Shown piece after piece: positions 9,121-19,095 of a stretch of 64,000 bases of DNA. Positions within the stretch are counted from its first letter, which is position 1; each line of letters opens with the position of its first letter. Origin of the DNA: Beijerinckiaceae bacterium (GTDB lineage Bacteria > Pseudomonadota > Alphaproteobacteria > Rhizobiales > Beijerinckiaceae); the NCBI GenBank assembly GCA_004564215.1, contig CP024846.1, positions 2,927,501 to 2,991,500 of the forward strand, read 5' to 3'. Made by a program: the position numbers and the translations under genes. Under the pieces are notes generated by a model. That model ran no database searches. It was not told where the DNA came from and was given only the letters and a program-made list of their open reading frames with translations.

Positions 9121-12100
9121 CTATTGAAAGTTGCGGCCTTTCGGCAGGGCGTGCTGGATCCCCGCAGCGGGGGAGGGGTCCCGGGTTAGCATCTGCGGTT
9201 CGCCAAAAAGGCTCGCTTGGGATTTTTCGCTCTTGTCACCGGGAGGATTTGGCCGCTTTACGGCACGGGCAAGGCCAGGGAGGCTTCCCTGAGCGTTGAG
9301 GTCGGAAAGGAGAAACGTCAAATCCTTGGCGCGCTCCATGACGACATGGATCACGCCCGCCTCGTTTTGCAGGCGTCCTGTCACCGCGATGAAACGCGCA
9401 CCGATGACCGCGGGGCGGTAAATCTCTAAAATCTTCGGCCAGACAATGACATTGGCAATTCCGGTTTCGTCTTCCAATGTGAGAAAGATAATGCCTTTGG
9501 CCGAACCTGGGCGCTGGCGCACGAGAACGAGGCCGGCGACGCTGACCCGGCCGCCGGGGGGAAGGATGGCGAGCTCCTCGGCGCGGCAAATTTTATTTTG
9601 TGTTAGAGCGGGATGAGGAAAAGTGGAAACCGGTTTTCCGCCCGCATCCCGCTCTAAATTTTTGGAATCGATCACGTTCATGATTTTGGATTGAGTTAAT
9701 CCAAAATCATCATGATCTAGCCTCTCGCGCACGAAGGCAACAGGATGTCCTTTCAAGGAAAGCGACAAATGGCGGTAATCCTCGATCACTTGTTCGCCGG
9801 GCGGCATGGGCGGGAGCATGGCGTCAGCTTCGAGCGGGCACCAGCTCAGAGCTTGCAATAAAGGCAGATCATCCTTGTCGCCGGCACGGTTTAATCCGCG
9901 CACGGCCCAAAGCGCCTCGCGCCGGTCGAGACCGAGCGAGCCGAACACGTCGGCTTGCGCCAGAATTTCGAGAATGCCGGGAGAAAGCCCGGTGCGCAGC
10001 CAAAGATCGCGGATCGAATCATAACCATTCTTGCGCAAGGCCACGAGCTTCTGCATGTCGGCTTCGCAAAGTCCTTTGATCTGGCGGAAACCGAGCCGGA
10101 GCCGATGCGTCGAGAGGATCTCGCTTTGCATGGAGGCATGGCGGGGATGCAATTGCCTTGCTGTTGAATCAGGCTGGCTTGTATAGGGATCGAGTGTTGC
10201 GTCCCAATCGGAGAAATTGACATCCACCTCCTCGACGGAAATGCCATGCTCGCGGGCATCGCGCACGATTTGTGCCGGAGCATAGAACCCCATCGGTTGG
10301 GCATTGAGAAGAGCGCAGGCAAAGGCATCCGGGTAGCGGCATTTCATCCAGGCCGAGGCATAGACGAGGAGAGCGAAGGAGGCCGCGTGGCTTTCCGGAA
10401 AGCCATAAGTGCCGAAGCCCTCGATCTGCTTGAAGCAGCGCAGCGCGAAATCGCGTGGATAATTGCGCGCGGCCATACCTTCCACCATCTTGTCCTGGAA
10501 GGTACTGATCGTGCCGACATGTTTGAACGTCGCCATGGAGCGGCGCAGCCGGTCGGCCTCGGCCGGGGTAAAGCCGGCGGCGACGATGGCGATCTTCATC
10601 GCTTGTTCCTGGAACAAGGGGACGCCCAGCGTCTTGCAGAGCACAGCTTCGAGTTCCTTGGAAGGATAGGAGACAGGCTCCAAACCTTGCCGGCGGCGCA
10701 GATAGGGATGCACCATGTCGCCCTGGATCGGCCCTGGCCGCACGATCGCGACTTCGATGACGAGATCGTAGAACGTGCTTGGTTTGAGGCGCGGCAGCAT
10801 CGACATTTGCGCTCGGCTCTCGATCTGGAACACGCCGATCGTATCGGCGCGCGAGATCATGGCATAGACGGCGCGCTCCTCGGCGGGCAGGCGCGCCAAT
10901 GTCATGTCCCTGTCGTAATATTTTTTGATGAGGTCGAAGCCCTTGCGCAGGCAGCTCAGCATGCCGAGTGCCAGCACGTCGATCTTCAAAATGCCAAGGG
11001 CGTCGAGATCGTCCTTGTCCCATTCGATGGTGGTACGGTCTTCCATCGCCGCATTGGCGATGGGCACGGTTTCATCGAGGCGCGAGCGGGTAATGACGAA
11101 GCCGCCCGTATGTTGCGAAAGATGGCGCGGAAAGCCCATGAGTTCGCTGGCGAGTTCGATTGCTTTCGCGAGCCTGGCTTCGGTCGGATCCAGACCTGCC
11201 TTGCGTGTTTCTTGTGCGTCGAGTGTCGACGAATGGCCGAAGACCGTGTTGGATAAAGCTGAAACCGCATCTTCCGAGAAACCGAACGCCTTGCCGGTTT
11301 CACGAATGGCCGAACGCATGCGGTAGGTGATGACGCTCGCCGTCAGGCCGGCCCTGGCGCGGCCGTAATGCTCATAAATATATTGCATGACTTCTTCGCG
11401 CCGTTCATGCTCGAAATCGACATCGATATCGGGAGGCTCGTTGCGCTCGGTAGAAATAAAGCGTTCAAAAAGAAGATCATGAATGGCCGGATCGACCTCG
11501 GTGATGCCGAGACAAAAGCAGAGCGTCGAATTGGCTGCCGAGCCACGGCCTTGGCATAAAATGCCGCGCGAACGGGCAAAGCGCATGATGTCGTGGACAG
11601 TCAGAAAATAGGGCGCGTAATCGAGCTCCGCGACAAGCTTCAATTCATGCGCGATCGCTTGCCGCACATGTGGCGGAACGCCGTTTGGATAGCGCTGCCT
11701 TGCCCCCTCATGGGTGAAAGCCTCCAAAGCTTCCTGCGGTGTTGCAAAGCCCTCCCGCAATTCCTCGGGATAATCGCCGCGAAGCTCATCGAGGCTGAAG
11801 TTGATGCCTTCCAGAAAATATAAGGTCTCTGCGATCGCCTCGGGGGCCTCGGCAAAGAGACGCGCCATCTCGGTCGCGTCTTTGAGATGGCGCTCGGCAT
11901 TGGCCTCGAGCCGATAGCCTGCTGCGTCCAGAGTCACGCCTTCACGGATAGAGGTGAGCACATCCTGCAAGGCGCGCCGCTGCGGCGCATGCATGAGAAC
12001 ATCGTTGGTGGCGAGAAGCGGAAGGCCGGTCCTGCGTGCAAGAGCGCGGCGGTTCATAAGATCGCGCCGCATGTGCCGGCCATAAGTCATCGACGCCGCA

Positions 12101-12702
12101 AGCCAGACGTTATTTTGCGTGGCGGCACGCAGCGAGTCCAGCAACGCAAAATGTGTGTAAGACGGCTCTTTGCCTTCGGTCACGGTTTTGGGGGCATCGG
12201 TTAAATCGGAATGGATTTTTGCCGCCTGCCTGCGCGTATCCTTGGCCTCCCAGCTGCTCTTTGGCATGACGATGAGTTGCATACCTTGCGCATGCTCGAT
12301 GAGGTCGCTTTGCGTGAGCAGGCACGTCCCTTTTTGCGCGCGGGCGTTGCCGCGCGTGAGGAGCCGCGTCAGGCGGGCATAGGCGGCGCGGTCCTTCGGA
12401 AAGCTCAAAATGTCGGGTGTATGATCGCAAAAGACGAGCCGGGCGCCGCTTACCACGCGAAGGCCTTTCGCGGCAGCCTTATGCTCGCGGGCGAAAACAT
12501 GGGCGCGCGCAATACCGGCGAGCGAATTGCGATCGGCGATCCCGATCCCGGCAAGGCCCAGATCCAGGGCTTGGGCGACAAGCTCTTGCGGATGCGAAGC
12601 GCCGCGTAAAAACGAAAAATTCGTCGTGACGGCGAGTTCGGCATAGCGCGGGGAATCCCTTTCCGTGCCAGGCTCTCTTGTCATGTCAGCATCTCTTGTC
12701 AT
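9121..12702 (-). CDS. dnaE2: Error-prone DNA polymerase III alpha subunit DnaE2
   Basis: A 1193-residue C-family polymerase. The order is an N-terminal PHP domain (AELAVTTNFSFLRGAS), the catalytic core (NEPPDIDVDFEHERREE, then GFVITRSR), and a C-terminal OB fold (SVAGLVLVRQRPGSAKG). DnaE2 performs SOS translesion synthesis with ImuA and ImuB. The ATG at 12702 overlaps the imuB stop as ATGA, so translation is coupled; a second ATG at 12684 is possible. The protein is longer than the usual 1050-1090 residues, partly because a palindromic element adds about 40 residues near 995-1036. Confidence 0.95.
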   Translation of the reverse strand: MTRDADMTREPGTERDSPRYAELAVTTNFSFLRGASHPQELVAQALDLGLAGIGIADRNSLAGIARAHVFAREHKAAAKGLRVVSGARLVFCDHTPDILSFPKDRAAYARLTRLLTRGNARAQKGTCLLTQSDLIEHAQGMQLIVMPKSSWEAKDTRRQAAKIHSDLTDAPKTVTEGKEPSYTHFALLDSLRAATQNNVWLAASMTYGRHMRRDLMNRRALARRTGLPLLATNDVLMHAPQRRALQDVLTSIREGVTLDAAGYRLEANAERHLKDATEMARLFAEAPEAIAETLYFLEGINFSLDELRGDYPEELREGFATPQEALEAFTHEGARQRYPNGVPPHVRQAIAHELKLVAELDYAPYFLTVHDIMRFARSRGILCQGRGSAANSTLCFCLGITEVDPAIHDLLFERFISTERNEPPDIDVDFEHERREEVMQYIYEHYGRARAGLTASVITYRMRSAIRETGKAFGFSEDAVSALSNTVFGHSSTLDAQETRKAGLDPTEARLAKAIELASELMGFPRHLSQHTGGFVITRSRLDETVPIANAAMEDRTTIEWDKDDLDALGILKIDVLALGMLSCLRKGFDLIKKYYDRDMTLARLPAEERAVYAMISRADTIGVFQIESRAQMSMLPRLKPSTFYDLVIEVAIVRPGPIQGDMVHPYLRRRQGLEPVSYPSKELEAVLCKTLGVPLFQEQAMKIAIVAAGFTPAEADRLRRSMATFKHVGTISTFQDKMVEGMAARNYPRDFALRCFKQIEGFGTYGFPESHAASFALLVYASAWMKCRYPDAFACALLNAQPMGFYAPAQIVRDAREHGISVEEVDVNFSDWDATLDPYTSQPDSTARQLHPRHASMQSEILSTHRLRLGFRQIKGLCEADMQKLVALRKNGYDSIRDLWLRTGLSPGILEILAQADVFGSLGLDRREALWAVRGLNRAGDKDDLPLLQALSWCPLEADAMLPPMPPGEQVIEDYRHLSLSLKGHPVAFVRERLDHDDFGLTQSKIMNVIDSKNLERDAGGKPVSTFPHPALTQNKICRAEELAILPPGGRVSVAGLVLVRQRPGSAKGIIFLTLEDETGIANVIVWPKILEIYRPAVIGARFIAVTGRLQNEAGVIHVVMERAKDLTFLLSDLNAQGSLPGLARAVKRPNPPGDKSEKSQASLFGEPQMLTRDPSPAAGIQHALPKGRNFQ
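9596..9720. repeat. Two-hairpin palindromic element inserted in dnaE2
   Basis: One arm pair is TTAGAGCGGGATG at 9603-9615 facing CATCCCGCTCTAA at 9645-9657. The second is a perfect 13-bp inverted repeat, ATGATTTTGGATT (9680-9692) and AATCCAAAATCAT (9698-9710), with a 5-base loop. The stretch is translated without a stop as part of DnaE2. It separates residues that are normally adjacent: RERL on one side and CRAEELAILPPGG on the other. It resembles dispersed intergenic palindromes of Hyphomicrobiales, here placed inside a gene. No second copy was noticed in the window. Confidence 0.8.
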
Positions 12703-14315
12703 GCAAAGAGACCGTGCATGAACCAGCGCGGCCGCGCCGTTTCGCCGTTGAAAAGACCTTCGCGAAAGAGCCAGAACCTGTGGCCCTCGCTGTCTTCGGC
12801 GCGGAAATAATCGCGGGTCAAGGCCGTCTCGTCGTTCCACCATTCAGGTGCGATGCGCTCCGGGCCTTCGATGGCCGCGACCTCGTGCATGACGCGGCGC
12901 CAACGAAATCGCAGAGGCGGCCCGTCGGGCACGCCAGCGATGGTTTCGATCGGCTCCGGCCGCTGCAAAAGCCGGATCGGACGAGAAGGGAGCGTGCTTG
13001 CAGGTTCGGCCCCCTCCCGCGCCTCGTCCTTGGCATGCACCTTGGCGGATGGGCGGGAGATCGAGGCGGAGCTGCGCGCCGCCGCGGCGGGAACCGCGAC
13101 GACCGCGAATTCCGGCACATGCGTGGCGTTGAAAGCGAGCCGGGTGACCCGCCGCAATCCCAATCTCGCGCCGAGCCGGTCGATGAGATGGACGAGATCG
13201 GCGGTATCGGCGGCATCGCTTTGGCCAATGTCGAAATTCGTTTGCTCGGGATTCTGGCGCTCGACCACAAGGGCCGCGAGGCGAATGACATCGAAGCCAC
13301 AGCCGGCGTCGAAAGCATCGCCGCCGGTCTCCACATTGGCTCTTTCGATGCGTTCGTGGAACAGTCTTGCGATGGCCTTGGGTTCGCGTAACGGCCGGCT
13401 CGTGCCCACCTCAAAATGTTTCACCATGCCATCGACACGAAACAAGCTTGCCTCAAGGCGCCGCGCGCCTTCGTCATGGAGGAAGAGAAGGCTTGAGAGA
13501 TCCTGTGCGAGCGACAAGAACGTAGCTTCGATGTCCTCACGTTGCGTAATGCCTTCCAGAAAGCGCCGCTCCGCCAGATAGGCCGGCGCCTCGAAACGCG
13601 GCGATATCGCGGTTTTGGAAACCCCCAAAAGCGCATCGAGCCGGGCATGCAGAAAAGGACCAAATCTTGCGGTGATCGGCGCGCGCGGCCGCAGGATGAT
13701 GTCGGAGATGCGGCGCAATCCCGCCTGCGCGAGATCGGCAAGAGTTGCCGCATCGACACACAAGGCTGCGAGCGGCAGATCGCCGAGACGGCGAGCGAGT
13801 TCTTTTTGGTCAAGATTTGGCGGCAGGATTTGCAGGGCGCCATAACGTGCCAAAGCCCAGGCCGCTTCCGGCGTCGATGCAAGGCCAGCGCGGGCGCCAA
13901 AGCCCTGGTCTTTGAGCCGGTCCTCGACTTCAGCGATAAGTTTTTCTTCGCCCCCAAAAAGATGCGTTGCGCCGCTCACATCGAGCATTACGCCATCGGG
14001 CGGATCGAGCGCCACAAGGGGCGTGAAACGACGGCACCAGTCGGTCAGATTTTCGAGTGTCTGCGCTTCGGCTCTCGCATCCGCATCGATACAGACGAGG
14101 GAAGGATGCATGGCACGGGCGTCGGTGAGCGTCATGCCAGGCTTAAGACCCAAGGCCATGGCCCGCGGGTCGACGGCGGCGAGTCTTTGCGCGCTCTTGA
14201 TTTTGATGACCGTCGCGAGCAGAGCATCAGGCGGTTTTCGCAAGCCTTGCGCGCGCCTCAGCCGATTGATCCGGTCGATGGCGAGAAAAGGCAGCGAGAG
14301 GGAGAGGAAACGCAT
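12699..14315 (-). CDS. imuB: ImuB, Y-family polymerase-like mutasome subunit
   Basis: This 538-residue protein begins MRFLSLSLPFLAIDR. It has the Y-family fold but not the usual catalytic acidic pair, as expected for ImuB, which acts as a beta-clamp-bound adaptor rather than a polymerase. The frame is open to 14540, but the family N-terminus fixes the start at 14315. The start lies inside imuA with an 89-bp overlap, and the end overlaps dnaE2 by 4 bp. It is part of the LexA-controlled imuA-imuB-dnaE2 operon. Confidence 0.93.
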   Translation of the reverse strand: MRFLSLSLPFLAIDRINRLRRAQGLRKPPDALLATVIKIKSAQRLAAVDPRAMALGLKPGMTLTDARAMHPSLVCIDADARAEAQTLENLTDWCRRFTPLVALDPPDGVMLDVSGATHLFGGEEKLIAEVEDRLKDQGFGARAGLASTPEAAWALARYGALQILPPNLDQKELARRLGDLPLAALCVDAATLADLAQAGLRRISDIILRPRAPITARFGPFLHARLDALLGVSKTAISPRFEAPAYLAERRFLEGITQREDIEATFLSLAQDLSSLLFLHDEGARRLEASLFRVDGMVKHFEVGTSRPLREPKAIARLFHERIERANVETGGDAFDAGCGFDVIRLAALVVERQNPEQTNFDIGQSDAADTADLVHLIDRLGARLGLRRVTRLAFNATHVPEFAVVAVPAAAARSSASISRPSAKVHAKDEAREGAEPASTLPSRPIRLLQRPEPIETIAGVPDGPPLRFRWRRVMHEVAAIEGPERIAPEWWNDETALTRDYFRAEDSEGHRFWLFREGLFNGETARPRWFMHGLFA

Positions 14316-15129
14316 CGCGGAAACATGCCTCTTCGTGATCCCAGAGAACGGCAAAAAACCTATCCCGGTCGAAGCCGACGCCGGAGGGACCGGCGCGGGC
14401 CTTGAGGATGCGGACGGACCAGGAAGCAAGGCCCGGCGGCGGCAAGCCTGGAACAGGTCCCAGGCTTGCCAGGTCCTCCTTCCGAGATCCGGGTCGTGAA
14501 AGAATCTCGAAACGGGTTTTCGCGCTGCTCGAAAACCCACGCGCGCCGGGCGCGGCCATGAGCATCAGGCCTGGCGTTCCGCTTTTTTGCGCCCCGAGAA
14601 CAAGGCGGCGGGACGCAACGAGGTCATAGGCCTTTTGCGGGTTTCCGATTTCGGCGATCACGGCGGCCGCGCGGCATTTCAAGGCCTCTTCCATGGTCCA
14701 GAGGCTTTCCTTTACATGCGGCGTATGGATCAGGAGGAGGCGAGCGGGATCGATGCCATGAAGCGCGAGCCCGGGCCCATAAGGCCTGCCATTCTCCAGT
14801 CCGGCGTAATCCTCGACGATCCAAATAATGGTCGATTGGGTTTGGTCGACTTTTGCGGCAAACCGGGCAGCCAAGGCCAGGGCGAAACCACATGCCGCCG
14901 CCGCATCATTGGCACCGGCCGGCACGATCTCATGCAAGGCGCTGCGGCAAAGGCCACCCTGCAACACCCTATCGAGGCTGCAATTCTCGCCTAGAGTTAC
15001 TCCTGCGGGCTCGGGAGCCCGGCGTTGAAGGAAACCGTTTCTGGAGGGGCTCAGACCACAGCCGGCTTCGATCCAGGCGATTTTCTGGCGCAAAAAATCC
15101 ACTCGTTCCGAACTGCCGCTATGCGACAT
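14227..15129 (-). CDS. imuA: ImuA, SOS mutasome RecA-like accessory protein
   Basis: A 300-residue RecA/SulA-like protein that heads the mutasome operon. Family blocks include LHEIVPAGANDAAAACGFAL near residue 65 and TIIWIVEDYAGLENGRPYG near 100. The ATG at 15129 has GGGAG nine bases upstream; an in-frame GTG at 15138 is the alternative. ImuA works with ImuB and DnaE2 in damage-induced mutagenesis. A LexA box lies 25 bp upstream. Confidence 0.92.
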   Translation of the reverse strand: MSHSGSSERVDFLRQKIAWIEAGCGLSPSRNGFLQRRAPEPAGVTLGENCSLDRVLQGGLCRSALHEIVPAGANDAAAACGFALALAARFAAKVDQTQSTIIWIVEDYAGLENGRPYGPGLALHGIDPARLLLIHTPHVKESLWTMEEALKCRAAAVIAEIGNPQKAYDLVASRRLVLGAQKSGTPGLMLMAAPGARGFSSSAKTRFEILSRPGSRKEDLASLGPVPGLPPPGLASWSVRILKARAGPSGVGFDRDRFFAVLWDHEEACFRDAFPLPLAAFSRHRPDQSAEARARLAKTA

Positions 15130-15154
15130 CGGCCGCACTCCCGGCTCGCCATAA

Positions 15155-15169
15155 GTTCTCTATTTGTTC
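15155..15169. promoter_or_regulatory. LexA (SOS) box of the imuA operon
   Basis: GTTC at 15155-15158 and GTTC at 15166-15169 are separated by exactly seven bases. This is the alphaproteobacterial LexA operator; on the operon strand it reads GAAC-N7-GAAC. It is 25 bp upstream of the imuA ATG. A TTGACT hexamer upstream on the same strand could be the -35 of the repressed promoter, with a weak -10 overlapping the box. Confidence 0.88.
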
Positions 15170-15358
15170 TCATTGATTCCCCTTTCGGGAATAAGAGTCA
15201 AGGGGGTCGGACAAGTGGCTGATTTCGCGGCGGCAGAACAATGATACGTCGAGGATGGCCCTCGTTTCCTGTGCATCAAACGTCGCCTTTCCCGATCGAG
15301 GAGCGAAATAATCGGTGGTAGCGACGCTGCCGGATCAAGGGCTACTGAGAGTAGGCTC

Positions 15359-18300
15359 ATGGCAAACGATGACAAGCAGCCAGGGACGAGTTTAGCGAGC
15401 GGCAGCGTCGTCTTTGTTGCCCTTCTTGCGACCGGTACGTATCTCTTTCATCGAGAAGCACCGCTCGTGGGTTCGCGTCCGGCGATGACGGAGACGAACA
15501 TCGGCGAGCAAGCCGACGCGCAGACGATCGATGCCCGCTTATGGCAGGATCCTTTTGCGGCCGTTGCCAGAATTATCGAAAAACTGGGAAAGAGCGAACG
15601 CGGACAGCAATGTCTGAATAGCAGTGACAAGACTTGCAACTCACCCTTGGATTCGGAAAACGGCGAAGAGACGCTGGTGATTGGCGTCACAGTCTCGGGG
15701 GCCCCTTATTCAGAGGATGCCGAGCAACGAAGACGCACGCGCTACGCCGTGTTGGCAGGCCTCGAACGGGCCGGCTTTGTGCCTAGCGACGCACGCCACA
15801 TTGGCTATTTCTGGTTTCCACAACAACCGCAGACGTTTCTCCTCCCGCAACCGGTCTTGTCGCCGGCTATTCCACCCTCGCTTCTCTTGTCGGCGGACGC
15901 CTACACGAAGTGGTATGATCCCAATAAGCTCGCCCTAACTCCCATTATGGCGCAATTGCCGCCGGTTGCGTTGTCGCGACAGTCAAAATCCTCCAAGCGA
16001 GGTCAGGACCCGGACGAGATGGCGGCAATCGAGGGTGCGTCACAATCCTTCGTTCCCTTTGAATGGTTTGAGATGCCGCAACACAACCTCTCAGTGAATC
16101 GAAGCTCTTCTCGGAGCATTCTTCTGCTGTGGTTAAAAGAAGAAAGCTTGAAAAAGCGACCTCTCCAGAAAGTTCATGAACTCAAGACTTTCCTTCACAT
16201 GCGAGAGGATCAAAGGCTGAAAATCATCGGCCCCTATTCGTCGGATATTCTGCAGGGCATGGTGAGGGAAGCGTGCCTGCCCGTTTCCGGCAGGCCTGAA
16301 GAAAAATGTGCAGCTCGGGATCAAGCCTACGGTCCCGACCTGAAGGACGTAAATTTTTATGCTTATGGCGCCAGCGTACCGGACGCCCAACTCCTGGGGA
16401 CAATCGCTACTTCCCCCGAAAAAAATCGGGATATTTTTGAAAATCTATTAGGCCTCCACCTGCAAAGAACCATTGCGAGTGACGACACGCTGGCCAGCGG
16501 CCTTGTAAGTGAACTCAAGCTGCGGAACGTCAAAGTCGGTCCGGATAGAAAGGACGGGGATTTGGCGCTGATTTCCGAATGGGACACTTTTTACGGCCAA
16601 ACTCTTCCCAAGGCGGTCGAGGCCGGGTTCGGTAGAAATCCATGTAAAGATGGCACGGTTTGCTGGATACACAAGCTCACCTATCTGAGGGGACTCGATG
16701 GTCTAACGCCCATGACAGACGGGGCGGAAGACCGGAGGCAAGACAAATCGGCGCCGCAAGATGCAAAACCAGCTGGCGCGGCAGGTTTCTTCAAAACTCA
16801 AACCGACCTCAAAAATTTGGACCGGCCTGTCGGGCAGGGTCAATTCGATTACCTCCGGCGGATGAGCAGGGATCTGCATAAAACGGACGATGAGCTTCGT
16901 AAGAAAGGCCGCCGATTACAGGCGATCGGCATCCTCGGCAGCGACGTGTTTGACAAGCTTCTCGTGTTACGGGCGCTGCGACCCGAATTCCCGGAGGCGT
17001 TGTTTTTCACCACGGATTTTGATGAAGCCTTCACCATCGAGAGCGAACTTCCCTGGACCCGCAATCTCGTCATTGCGTCGAGTTTCGGCTCCAAACTCAC
17101 CGAAGCCATCCAAGGTGGGATCCCTTCTTTCCGCAGCAGTTATCAAACCTCTGCGTTCCTTGCTACCCTGGCGGCGATCGGCAATCCGGCCAATCATTGG
17201 GCGACGCCGGAAGGCTTTTCCGATGATCTCGCCCGACAGCTCTCAATCCCCCGTATTTTTGAAATCAGCCGAACCGGAGAGGTATTGTCTTTTACCGCGG
17301 AGCAGGTGCCCGTTCAGCCCATGAATTATGACCCGCAGCCCGAAGACTGCCCGCAAGGGTCCGGCTCGTGCAATCCGCTGCCGTTGCTCGCCAAAGCGAC
17401 GACCCCTAACGAGGGGCGTTCTGCCGCGGAAGGCGGGATGCATGGGCTAATGAACATTCAGCCGGACAACGAAAAGCTGTTTCCGACGTTTGAGGAGAGT
17501 GGCCGAAAAAAATTGGCCTTGGGCCTCGCGGTTGCAGCCTTCCTTGCCCTTGCCTTACTTTATTTCCGTAAAGTCCCGAAGGATGCGCGCGTCGAGGTCG
17601 GCCTCGTCGGCCTCGGTCTTGCGGCGGGTGCGCTGGCCTCCGTCTATTGGGAGCAATTCGCGGAATTTGTGACCGACAATGGCAAAGGTGAACCGATCCT
17701 TATGCTGCAAGGCGTGAGCGTTTGGCCGACCGTCTTGCTGCGAGGTCTGGGTATCATTCTCTCGTTGTATTTCATTTGGCGCGCTCAAAGCGGCCTCCAC
17801 GACAACCTCCGCGAGATCGCCGATGAAATGCACCTCGAACCCGCCGATAAGCGCGGCTTTTTGAAAAAGATCCTGAGCCGCATTCTCACCCTTAAGAAAG
17901 AGATTGCTTCTTTTTGGCGGGAAAGACGCTTTTTGGGCGTCTTCTCCTATTTGCGGAAAACGATTACGAGCATTTTTGATTATTCTCTTGATGCCGATCC
18001 GGACCAGACGGATGATCGCGCAAAGGAACCTCGATCGCTCCAAGTCAAAGCGGCTTGGAAGGCTTATGTCGGGCAAGAGCGATTTTGGTCTCGCCGCTTC
18101 TGGCGCGCGCTCACCTACACTCTCGCGATGTTTATGATCTTCAGGTTTGTCATCGCGCCCATGCTAGGTCAGCCCACAATCCCCGCGCGGGGGATTCTTG
18201 CCTATAATGCTTATTGGTGGACGACGCGGCTTGACGTCATACTCATGCTGTTTTTGACTTTCTTCGTTTTCGATGCGACCTGTTTCTGCCTGCTGTTTGT

Positions 18301-18973
18301 CAACAAACTGCGTCGCGCGGCAACGCAATGGCCGCTCGAGACGATAAAGCTGTTCGAAAAGCGCATGCAGCTGCAACCCGAAATTGTTCATGACTGGATC
18401 GATCTGGAATTCGTAGCCAAGCGCACGCGGTGCATCGGATGGCTGATCTATTATCCGTTTGTGCTGATCGCTTTGCTGATTATTTCCCGCAGCTCGGTGT
18501 TCGCCAATTATGCCCCAAGCTCGACGATACTCGTCGCGCAGGGCATTAGTCTTTCCGTCGTCTTCGGGTGCGCCATCATGTTGTGGTGGGCAGCGACGTC
18601 CGCGCGCGAGGCCACAAAGCAAAGTCTCACGGATAAAATCATCCGTCTGCAAGGCCCCTCTGCCAAGGAACGCGATCAATCCGCATCACGCCGAGAGGCG
18701 CATTCCCTCGGAAATGATACTGGGACAAACCAAGCTCCCTGCGCGGAGGAAGGTACACTCGCCGCCGCTCATCCATTGCCGCAGCAAAAGGACATAGACG
18801 ACAATCCGCGCTACGCGGAACAGTTGGAAACCTTATTGCGGCGGGTCGAGCAACTCAGGGATGGTGCCTTTGGTCCGTTTACCCAACAACCGCTTGTGAG
18901 GGCAGTGATCTTGCCGATGGGCAGTTTCGGCTGGACGGTTTTCATTGAAAACGGACTGATCCCAGGTCTTTAG
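15359..18973 (+). CDS. Large receptor-like membrane protein, function unknown
   Basis: A 1204-residue protein with one N-terminal membrane helix (about 13-30) and a long, probably periplasmic region (35-710). About seven further helices follow (near 718-736, 742-760, 785-803, 911-930, 953-975, 1022-1042, 1055-1077), then a charged tail. The periplasmic part has ARLWQDPFAAV near 60 and a second domain near 515-610 containing IGILGSDVFDKLLVLRALRP. That second pattern recalls type I periplasmic binding folds, so a sensor or receptor role is possible. No enzymatic motif or partner gene was recognised. It is alone between imuA and ogt. Confidence 0.75.
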   Translation: MANDDKQPGTSLASGSVVFVALLATGTYLFHREAPLVGSRPAMTETNIGEQADAQTIDARLWQDPFAAVARIIEKLGKSERGQQCLNSSDKTCNSPLDSENGEETLVIGVTVSGAPYSEDAEQRRRTRYAVLAGLERAGFVPSDARHIGYFWFPQQPQTFLLPQPVLSPAIPPSLLLSADAYTKWYDPNKLALTPIMAQLPPVALSRQSKSSKRGQDPDEMAAIEGASQSFVPFEWFEMPQHNLSVNRSSSRSILLLWLKEESLKKRPLQKVHELKTFLHMREDQRLKIIGPYSSDILQGMVREACLPVSGRPEEKCAARDQAYGPDLKDVNFYAYGASVPDAQLLGTIATSPEKNRDIFENLLGLHLQRTIASDDTLASGLVSELKLRNVKVGPDRKDGDLALISEWDTFYGQTLPKAVEAGFGRNPCKDGTVCWIHKLTYLRGLDGLTPMTDGAEDRRQDKSAPQDAKPAGAAGFFKTQTDLKNLDRPVGQGQFDYLRRMSRDLHKTDDELRKKGRRLQAIGILGSDVFDKLLVLRALRPEFPEALFFTTDFDEAFTIESELPWTRNLVIASSFGSKLTEAIQGGIPSFRSSYQTSAFLATLAAIGNPANHWATPEGFSDDLARQLSIPRIFEISRTGEVLSFTAEQVPVQPMNYDPQPEDCPQGSGSCNPLPLLAKATTPNEGRSAAEGGMHGLMNIQPDNEKLFPTFEESGRKKLALGLAVAAFLALALLYFRKVPKDARVEVGLVGLGLAAGALASVYWEQFAEFVTDNGKGEPILMLQGVSVWPTVLLRGLGIILSLYFIWRAQSGLHDNLREIADEMHLEPADKRGFLKKILSRILTLKKEIASFWRERRFLGVFSYLRKTITSIFDYSLDADPDQTDDRAKEPRSLQVKAAWKAYVGQERFWSRRFWRALTYTLAMFMIFRFVIAPMLGQPTIPARGILAYNAYWWTTRLDVILMLFLTFFVFDATCFCLLFVNKLRRAATQWPLETIKLFEKRMQLQPEIVHDWIDLEFVAKRTRCIGWLIYYPFVLIALLIISRSSVFANYAPSSTILVAQGISLSVVFGCAIMLWWAATSAREATKQSLTDKIIRLQGPSAKERDQSASRREAHSLGNDTGTNQAPCAEEGTLAAAHPLPQQKDIDDNPRYAEQLETLLRRVEQLRDGAFGPFTQQPLVRAVILPMGSFGWTVFIENGLIPGL

Positions 18974-19095
18974 GGCAGAAAGCTACAGGCATCGGTTCTG
19001 GCCTGATCTGCGCTTATCGCGGCGCCCGGAAAATTTTAGGGGAATTTCCTCCTTCGCATTTTTGCCTCCACGGCGGCAAATGCTAGAATGCGAGC

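Noticed and set aside
10246..11256. 336-codon open frame opposite dnaE2
   Set aside because: Antisense shadow of a well-supported polymerase gene, with no recognisable domains.
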